Shown here: positions 5,952 to 10,253 of the stretch, piece after piece | Numbering within the stretch: position 1 is the stretch's first letter | How the letters are laid out: the number at the start of each line of letters is the position of its first letter | Assembly: GCA_029288195.1 (NCBI GenBank) | Contig: JARFPR010000358.1 | Span: 1 to 10,253 of the forward strand | DNA length: 10,253 nucleotides | Source of the DNA: Gammaproteobacteria bacterium | GTDB lineage: Bacteria; Pseudomonadota; Gammaproteobacteria; GCA-001735895 | Reading direction: 5' to 3' | Program-made: the position numbers and the translations under genes | Notes under the pieces: model-generated | Seen by the model: only the letters and a program-made list of their open reading frames with translations | Told to the model about the DNA's origin: nothing | Databases searched by the model: none

Positions 5952-6866
5952 TCAGGCCTGAGCCTTGTCGAAGCTTATCGCATCGTAGTAACGCGCTCGA
6001 TAAACCAGTCGTGGCGGCATATCAGCACCATTATGAAAGGCCTGGCGCCCATGCAGGATATTGTTACAAACAATACCCTGGCGCTCGTGCAGCTTGATTT
6101 CGATCATCGCTTTACCGTCCATCAGAATTTCACGCACCAGGTTGAGTGCATTTGCGCTCAGCCGGTCTGACTTCCAGACAATATTGTGTGGTCGTGAGGT
6201 GTAGCGCATATTCAGCGAACAGGTCCCGGGTTGTAACGAAAATACGGGGCCGGTTTCTTCGGCACGGATAATACGATTGCCCTGAACATTAGCGGGAATA
6301 CACATGACGTCATCACACATCAGCGCCTCGAGCAAATTCGGTGCCTGGTCGCGAATCAGCAGGTACATCATCTCGTGGTCAAACAGGAAGTTGCCACCAC
6401 CGCGCTCCGACTGATGCACGCAATAGAGCGCAAAGGCATTGATTCGACGCCCATCGGGATTGTAGTAACCATCCGTGTGCCAGTTCATGCCACGACTGGT
6501 ATAAGGGATATACTGCGAGCGCTTGTCTGATTCGCTAACAACCTGAAGCGAAGTGACCTTGTCTTCGTCCGCGCCCAGATTGACATCGAGATCCTCCAAC
6601 CCGAATTGGCGATTAAGCGCCAGGAATTCAGATTTCTCCAACGGGGTCGTAGATTCAAACACAACGAAATTAAAGGTTGTCACCTGTTTCTGAATCTTAT
6701 CCAGCATCGAATCCGGCAGGCCTGACCCAGAATCCAGTGAAAAAACCCGGGTTGCATCCAATTCCTCTTGATAACGCAATTTGCGGGCGCGCCAGGCCTG
6801 GTAAGCGCCCTCGTTTTCAAGCAGGAAAGGGGAACTTTCATCGCAGCGGTTGAGTGCGGTGCTCAT
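5952..6866 (-). CDS. TauD/TfdA-family 2OG/Fe(II) oxygenase
   Basis: Member of the TauD/TfdA group of 2-oxoglutarate/Fe(II) oxygenases, first gene of the four-gene operon. Counting from the ATG at 6866 (304 aa), the iron ligands are probably His130-x-Asp132 (in NWHTDGYY) and His272 (in NNILHGRQAF). Arg286 or Arg290 (in PPRLVYRARYY) is the 2-oxoglutarate-binding candidate. SERGGGNFLFDH (153-164) is the usual segment between them. The N-terminal 60 residues carry a helical extension (AYQAWRARKLRYQEEL). Substrate is unknown. TauD itself releases sulfite from taurine, but this protein is too divergent for that to be assumed. The frame can also begin at a TTG at 6893, right after an in-frame TAA. 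Neither start has a clear Shine-Dalgarno site, and ATG is preferred. Confidence 0.83.
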   Translation of the reverse strand: MSTALNRCDESSPFLLENEGAYQAWRARKLRYQEELDATRVFSLDSGSGLPDSMLDKIQKQVTTFNFVVFESTTPLEKSEFLALNRQFGLEDLDVNLGADEDKVTSLQVVSESDKRSQYIPYTSRGMNWHTDGYYNPDGRRINAFALYCVHQSERGGGNFLFDHEMMYLLIRDQAPNLLEALMCDDVMCIPANVQGNRIIRAEETGPVFSLQPGTCSLNMRYTSRPHNIVWKSDRLSANALNLVREILMDGKAMIEIKLHERQGIVCNNILHGRQAFHNGADMPPRLVYRARYYDAISFDKAQA

Positions 6867-6949
6867 ATGGTCTAATGTGGCGTTCAATTCCAATCCGGGT
6901 CGTTAGAAATCAATGGTTAAAACAAGCCTGATTCTATTACACGCGCCAC

Positions 6950-6970
6950 CCGATTGGAGCATCCCATCGG
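6950..6970. promoter_or_regulatory. Inverted repeat, possible operator
   Basis: CCGATTGG (6950-6957) and CCCATCGG (6963-6970) pair at seven of eight positions around the five bases AGCAT. It lies about 80 bp upstream of the TauD-like start, a plausible operator position. No regulator is identified. Confidence 0.35.
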
Positions 6971-6996
6971 TAGGAGTCAAAAAACTAAATGGGCTT

Positions 6997-7034
6997 AACC
7001 GATAAATCTATGATATTTATAGGTTTTATTGGTT
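6997..7034. promoter_or_regulatory. Long AT-rich dyad upstream of dsrA
   Basis: The arms 6997-7011 and 7019-7034 pair over 15 positions: AACCGATAAA with TTTATTGGTT (one G-T wobble), then TCTAT with ATAGG (one wobble), with a single-base bulge at 7024 and a 7-base loop. It is the strongest symmetry in the divergent region and lies midway between the two operons. It could be a regulator binding site serving either promoter or, if transcribed, an RNA hairpin. There is no T-run after it, so a terminator is unlikely. Confidence 0.45.
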
Positions 7035-7079
7035 ATACGGTCGGCACGAAAAAAACTCGGATCAGACGCGGAAATTTAG

Positions 7080-7093
7080 CCTATCTCGATAGG
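7080..7093. promoter_or_regulatory. Short palindrome upstream of dsrA
   Basis: CCTATC-TC-GATAGG: perfect 6-bp arms with a 2-bp centre. The compact form is typical of a dimeric DNA-binding protein site. No partner is known. Confidence 0.3.
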
Positions 7094-7180
7094 GATAAGT
7101 TTAGAAATTGCTGCACCCCAAGCGGGGGATAGCTCATCGCGTCTAATTCTAACAAACTAACGCCAACTCCGGCATTTCGT

Positions 7181-7210
7181 CAGGTCTACGAGAGGATCGT
7201 AGCTGACCTG
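7181..7210 (+). promoter_or_regulatory. Predicted hairpin in the dsrA leader
   Basis: CTACGA (7186-7191) pairs perfectly with TCGTAG (7197-7202) around the loop GAGGA. After a 3-base bulge (7203-7205) the stem continues as CAGGT (7181-7185) with ACCTG (7206-7210), giving 11 bp in all. It lies 66 bp before the dsrA ATG. The loop exposes a Shine-Dalgarno-like GAGGA with no start codon behind it. Probably an RNA structure element rather than a DNA operator. Confidence 0.4.
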
Positions 7211-7216
7211 GATCCT

Positions 7217-7245
7217 GATTCCTGGGGCCACCTGGTTCCGGAATC
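7217..7245 (+). promoter_or_regulatory. Second predicted hairpin in the dsrA leader
   Basis: GATTCC (7217-7222) pairs with GGAATC (7240-7245). The stem extends inward by GG with CC after a single T bulge at 7223, leaving a 12-base loop. It ends 30 bp before the dsrA ATG, so it could affect translation initiation. Together with 7181-7210 it forms a tandem hairpin leader. Confidence 0.35.
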
Positions 7246-7275
7246 GTTCAACAGATAAACGGGAACACATTTACT

Positions 7276-8535
7276 ATGGCTAAAAAAGCACATGTCACCC
7301 CAATGCTCGACGAACTCGAGAATGGCCCCTGGCCAAGTTTCATTTCCGGAATCAAACGCCTACGCGATGAACACGACGACAAACGGATCAATGGCGTCGC
7401 CAATTCTCTGCTCGGGCAGTTGGAGCATTCGTATGAAACCCGCAAAGGTTACTGGAAAGGCGGCACAGTCAGCGTATACGGATACGGTAGCGGTATCATC
7501 CCGCGTTTTTCCGAGGTCGCGCATGCTTTCGAGGAATCGAAAGAATTCCATACCCTGCGGGTTCAGCCACCCGCCGGAAATTACTACACCACCGATATGC
7601 TGCGCCAGCTCGGTGACAGCTGGGAAAAATACGGCTCGGGCCTGGTCACCTTTCACGGCCAAACCGGCAATATCATGTTTATCGGTACCTCGACCGAAAA
7701 TACCCAGCATTTTTTCAACGAAATCAATGAATACGGATTTGACCTCGGCGGTGCCGGCCCCTGTGTCCGCACCGGTATGTCCTGTGTTGGTGCAGCCCGC
7801 TGCGAACAGTCCTGCGTCGATGAAATGCGAGTCCACCGCACCCTGTTGAACAATTTCACCGATGACGTGCATCGCCCCGCACTGCCCTACAAGTTCAAAT
7901 TCAAGGTTTCCGGCTGCGGCAATGACTGCATGAACTCGATCGAGCGTTCTGACTTCGCAATTATCGGCACCTGGCGTGATGATATGAAAGTGGACCAGGA
8001 AGCGTTCAAGGAATACGTCGGCAACAAGGGCCGCCAGCACACGATCGACAATATTATTACGCGCTGTCCAACCAACGCGCTGTCGCTCAACGATGACGAT
8101 TCACTCGAAGTCGACAATCGCAATTGCGTGCGCTGCATGCACTGCCTCAACGTGGTTCCGAAAGCACTGTCACCCGGCGACGACAAAGGAGTGACCATAT
8201 TAATGGGCGGTAAGCGCACCCTCAAAATCGGCGACCTGATGGGTACCGTGATCGTGCCTTTCATGAAGCTCGAAGATGAAGAGGATTATGAAACACTGAC
8301 CGAGCTCGCCGAGGAAGTCATCGACTACTGGGCTGAAAACGGGCTCGAGCACGAGCGTTGCGGCGAAATGGTGGAGCGCATCGGCCTGGTTAATTTCCTC
8401 GAAGGCATCGGCGTTGAAGTCGATCCAAACATGATCTCGGAAACCCGCACCAGTTCGTACGTGCGCATGGATGACTGGGATATCGAAGCCAAGAAATGGT
8501 TTGACCGCAAGGCTGAATCAAAGAAAGCATCGTAA
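7276..8535 (+). CDS. dsrA: Reverse dissimilatory sulfite reductase alpha subunit DsrA
   Basis: Alpha subunit of cytoplasmic reverse dissimilatory sulfite reductase, which oxidises DsrC-delivered sulfur to sulfite at sirohaem. Length (419 aa) and N-terminus (TPMLDELENGPWPSF) are typical. Sirohaem/[4Fe-4S] cysteines are visible in GPCVRTGMSCVGAARCEQSC (Cys163, 170, 176, 180) and SGCGNDC (Cys214, 218). The inserted ferredoxin domain has Cys264 (RCPTNAL) and the cluster NCVRCMHCLNVVPKAL (Cys284, 287, 290). All ligands are intact, so an active enzyme is expected. The direction of reaction is inferred from the following dsrE and dsrF genes, which are markers of sulfur oxidisers. It is the first gene of the operon and follows a structured leader. 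Its Shine-Dalgarno site is weak, and dsrB follows after 57 bp. Confidence 0.97.
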   Translation: MAKKAHVTPMLDELENGPWPSFISGIKRLRDEHDDKRINGVANSLLGQLEHSYETRKGYWKGGTVSVYGYGSGIIPRFSEVAHAFEESKEFHTLRVQPPAGNYYTTDMLRQLGDSWEKYGSGLVTFHGQTGNIMFIGTSTENTQHFFNEINEYGFDLGGAGPCVRTGMSCVGAARCEQSCVDEMRVHRTLLNNFTDDVHRPALPYKFKFKVSGCGNDCMNSIERSDFAIIGTWRDDMKVDQEAFKEYVGNKGRQHTIDNIITRCPTNALSLNDDDSLEVDNRNCVRCMHCLNVVPKALSPGDDKGVTILMGGKRTLKIGDLMGTVIVPFMKLEDEEDYETLTELAEEVIDYWAENGLEHERCGEMVERIGLVNFLEGIGVEVDPNMISETRTSSYVRMDDWDIEAKKWFDRKAESKKAS

Positions 8536-8560
8536 CCAATAAATATTGAGGTCACAGAAC

Positions 8561-8593
8561 ATGTTATTTGAAACGACTGCAGGAGCCCGATAA
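8561..8593 (+). other. Possible leader decapeptide coupled to dsrB
   Basis: An ATG at 8561 with GAGG nine bases upstream (8548-8551) opens a 10-codon frame (MLFETTAGAR). Its TAA (8591-8593) overlaps the dsrB ATG as TAATG. The dsrB ribosome-binding site AGGAG (8581-8585) lies inside it. The arrangement resembles a translational-coupling leader peptide, but a short frame like this can occur by chance. Confidence 0.25.
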
Positions 8594-9663
8594 TGGAAGG
8601 TCAACGCACCCCGATTGAATCCGGATGTCCTGATGGATTCCAGTACATGCATCCAACCATGCGTAAAAACTATGGCAACTGGGCTTACCATGAAGATCCC
8701 CGTCCCGGCGTGTTAAAACATACCGCGCATGGCGGCGATGCAATCTATACCGTGCGCGCCGGAACCCAGCGAATTCTTGATGTATTCACGCTACGTAAGC
8801 TTTGCGAAATCGGCGACAAGTATGCCGAGGGTTACGTGCGTTTTACGATTCGCAGCAATATCGAGTACATGGTCTCTGATGGCAGCAAGGTCGAGCCATT
8901 GATCGCGGCACTGGAAAAGGAAGGTTTTATCGTCGGTGGTACCAAGAATTCGGTGGCGATGATCTCGCATACCCAGGGATGGCTGCATTGCGACATCCCC
9001 GGCACCGATGCCTCGGGCGTAGTCAAGTCGATGATGGACGAGCTAATCGAGGAATTCAAAGGCTGGAACATGCCTAACCGTGTGCATATCACAACTTCAT
9101 GTTGCCAGATCAATTGTGGCGGCCAGGGCGACATCGCAATAAACATACAGCACACCAAGCCACCCAAAATCAATCATGACCTGGTTGCCAACATTTGCGA
9201 ACGCCCGTCGGTGGTGGCGCGCTGCCCGGTGGCGGCAATCCGTCCCGCGCTTGTCAACGGCAAGCCGTCGCTCGAGGTGGACGAAAAGAAATGTATCTGC
9301 TGCGGCGCCTGTTACCCGCCCTGTACGCCGATGCAAATCAACGATCCCGAGCACACCAAGCTCGCCATCTGGGTGGGTGGCAATCACTCCAATGCCCGTG
9401 GCAAACCGACCTTCCAGAAACTGGTTGCAGCCGGGATTCCGAACAATCCACCACGCTGGCCGGAAGCGACTGCAATCGTTAAAAAGATTCTGCAGACCTA
9501 CAAGGAAAACGCGCGCGACTGGGAGCGCCTCAATGACTGGATCGAGCGTATCGGCTGGCCGCAATTCTTTGAATTGACCGAGCTGCCGTTTACCAAGTTT
9601 CATGTCGATAACTGGCGCGGTGCGCGAAACTCGCTTAACGCCTCGACTCATATCCGGTTTTAA
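8593..9663 (+). CDS. dsrB: Reverse dissimilatory sulfite reductase beta subunit DsrB
   Basis: Beta subunit of the DsrAB alpha2-beta2 enzyme. The family N-terminus SGCPDGFQYMHPTMRKNYGNW is present in two contiguous blocks (residues 10-18 and 19-30). The sirohaem-side cysteines are Cys133 (WLHCDIPGTD) and TTSCCQINCGGQGD (Cys170, 171, 175). The ferredoxin domain has Cys211 (ARCPVAAI) and KCICCGACYPPCTPM (Cys234, 237, 240, 244, plus Cys236). Length (356 aa) is normal and the C-terminus HVDNWRGARNSLNAS is typical. The start is supported by AGGAG seven bases upstream. The gene lies 57 bp after dsrA and 12 bp before dsrE, clearly in one operon. Confidence 0.97.
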   Translation: MEGQRTPIESGCPDGFQYMHPTMRKNYGNWAYHEDPRPGVLKHTAHGGDAIYTVRAGTQRILDVFTLRKLCEIGDKYAEGYVRFTIRSNIEYMVSDGSKVEPLIAALEKEGFIVGGTKNSVAMISHTQGWLHCDIPGTDASGVVKSMMDELIEEFKGWNMPNRVHITTSCCQINCGGQGDIAINIQHTKPPKINHDLVANICERPSVVARCPVAAIRPALVNGKPSLEVDEKKCICCGACYPPCTPMQINDPEHTKLAIWVGGNHSNARGKPTFQKLVAAGIPNNPPRWPEATAIVKKILQTYKENARDWERLNDWIERIGWPQFFELTELPFTKFHVDNWRGARNSLNASTHIRF

Positions 9664-9675
9664 CGAGGTAGCCGC

Positions 9676-10068
9676 GTGAAATTTGGAATATTAGTCAACG
9701 AAGGTCCCTACACGCACCAGGCCTCCGATTCGGCCTACCACTTTACCGAGGCCGCGCTGCGGGCAGGTCACGAGGTGGTGCGCGTCTTCTTCTACCATGA
9801 CGGTGTCAATAACGGCACCCGACTCAGCGTTCCGCCCCAGGATGACCGCAATATCAGCGAACGCTGGAGCGCACTGGGACAGAAGTATGATCTCGAATTA
9901 ATCCTGTGCGTAGCCGCGGCGCAAAGACGCGGACTGCTGGACGAAGATGAAGCCAAGCGAGCAGGCAAGGATGGCAGTAACATGGCACCCGGGTTTCAGA
10001 TATCCGGATTGGGTCAATTGATCGATGCCGGTATCCAGGCGGATCGTTTAATCGTATTTGGTGATTAA
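9676..10068 (+). CDS. dsrE: Sulfur relay protein DsrE
   Basis: Subunit of the cytoplasmic DsrE2F2H2 hexamer, which accepts persulfide sulfur and passes it to DsrC on the way to DsrAB. It is homologous to TusD of the tRNA 2-thiouridine relay. The active-site cysteine is Cys78 in LILCVAAAQRRG, the position known for Allochromatium DsrE. The nearby ISGLGQLIDAG segment (109-119) is also family-typical. Length 130 aa is normal. The start is GTG at 9676, supported by GAGG seven bases upstream and by the MKFGILVNEGPY N-terminus. It lies 12 bp after dsrB and 2 bp before dsrF, implying coupled translation. Its presence points to sulfur oxidation, because classical sulfate reducers lack dsrEFH. Confidence 0.96.
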   Translation: MKFGILVNEGPYTHQASDSAYHFTEAALRAGHEVVRVFFYHDGVNNGTRLSVPPQDDRNISERWSALGQKYDLELILCVAAAQRRGLLDEDEAKRAGKDGSNMAPGFQISGLGQLIDAGIQADRLIVFGD

Positions 10069-10070
10069 TT

Positions 10071-10253
10071 ATGGCCTCAAAGAAATTTTTATACGTTAAC
10101 CGCAAGGCCCCTCACGGTTCTATTTATGCGCAGGAGTCGCTTGAAGTCGTACTGATCGGTGCAGCCTTCGAACAGGACGTAACGCTTGCTTTCGTCGACG
10201 ACGGGGTTTACCAGTTAATGCAAAACCAGGATACCGGAGGTATCGGCGCGAAG
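10071..10253 (+). CDS. dsrF: Sulfur relay protein DsrF (3' end cut by window)
   Basis: First 61 codons of DsrF, the TusC-like subunit of the DsrEFH complex. The N-terminus (MASKKFLYVNRKAPHG) and the following SLEVVLIGAAFEQDVTLAFV and DDGVYQLM segments are characteristic. It starts 2 bp after the dsrE stop with GGTGA six bases before the ATG. The frame remains open to the window edge. DsrF is usually a structural partner of DsrE and DsrH. dsrH and a canonical dsrC would be expected just downstream. Confidence 0.92.
   Translation, partial: MASKKFLYVNRKAPHGSIYAQESLEVVLIGAAFEQDVTLAFVDDGVYQLMQNQDTGGIGAK

Larger units (their letters stand above)
6867..7275. promoter_or_regulatory. Divergent regulatory region and dsrA leader (409 bp, noncoding)
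   Basis: Noncoding gap between the TauD-like operon (leftward) and dsrA (rightward). It must hold promoters for both. No convincing -35/-10 pair at 16-18 bp spacing was found. The best isolated -10-like hexamers toward dsrA are TATGAT (7009-7014) and TCTAAT (7142-7147), each five of six to consensus, so an activator-dependent promoter is likely. Five or more inverted repeats are spread through it (entered separately when strong). The ribosome-binding site of dsrA is poor (GGGAA at 7261-7265, 10 bases from ATG). Confidence 0.6.

Noticed and set aside
6989..7132. 47-codon frame upstream of dsrA (MGLTDKSMIFIGFIGY...) with AGGAG 12 bases ahead of its ATG
   Set aside because: It uses many codons rare in the neighbouring genes (ATA, AGA, AGG), spans the long dyad and the short palindrome, and has no recognisable motif. 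A chance frame in a regulatory region is more likely.
7360..8040. Long minus-strand open frame (226 codons) opposite dsrA
   Set aside because: Shadow of the conserved dsrA reading frame. No family features.

Overview
The window looks like a chromosomal segment of a sulfur-oxidising gammaproteobacterium of moderate GC content, probably an uncultured marine or sediment lineage. The genus cannot be read from the sequence. The strongest evidence is the start of a dsr operon on the + strand (dsrA 7276-8535, dsrB 8593-9663, dsrE 9676-10068, dsrF from 10071 and cut by the window end). A dsrE gene with its active-site Cys78, directly after dsrAB, marks the reverse (oxidative) sulfite reductase system of sulfur oxidisers rather than a sulfate reducer.

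Layout from left to right. At 2-1012 (+) is a 5'-truncated YeeE/YedE-type membrane protein, a family that imports sulfur compounds. At 1142-1339 (+) is a 65-residue glycine-patterned small protein. It meets tail to tail a two-gene minus-strand unit: a secreted alpha/beta hydrolase (2712-1918) followed by an unknown 186-residue protein (1896-1336). At 2906-3487 (+) is a prolyl-4-hydroxylase-like 2-oxoglutarate/Fe(II) oxygenase. At 3898-3575 (-) is an unknown 107-residue protein, head to head across only 18 bp with a PKHD-type (YbiX/PiuC-like) oxygenase at 3917-4588 (+). Next comes a tight four-gene minus-strand operon, read right to left: a TauD/TfdA-like oxygenase (6866-5952), a Cas6-like protein (5925-5242), a DsrC/TusE-family protein lacking both family cysteines (5205-4864) and a 67-residue helical protein (4822-4619). 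A 409-bp noncoding region with several inverted repeats separates this operon from the divergent dsr operon.

How the parts may work together. YeeE would bring in a sulfur compound such as thiosulfate. DsrAB oxidises sulfur to sulfite at sirohaem. DsrE and DsrF, with DsrH presumably just outside the window, relay persulfide sulfur to a canonical DsrC that is not in the window. The noteworthy accessory unit is the divergent TauD / Cas6-like / cysteine-less DsrC-like / small-protein operon. A Cas6-fold (RNA-binding or RNA-cleaving) protein with no CRISPR array or other cas gene, next to a DsrC paralogue that cannot carry sulfur on cysteine, suggests a regulatory or RNA-related function tied to sulfur oxidation. 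That is inference. Three 2OG/Fe(II) oxygenases from three subfamilies within 4 kb add an unexplained oxygen- and iron-dependent theme. No tRNA, rRNA, insertion sequence or CRISPR array was seen.
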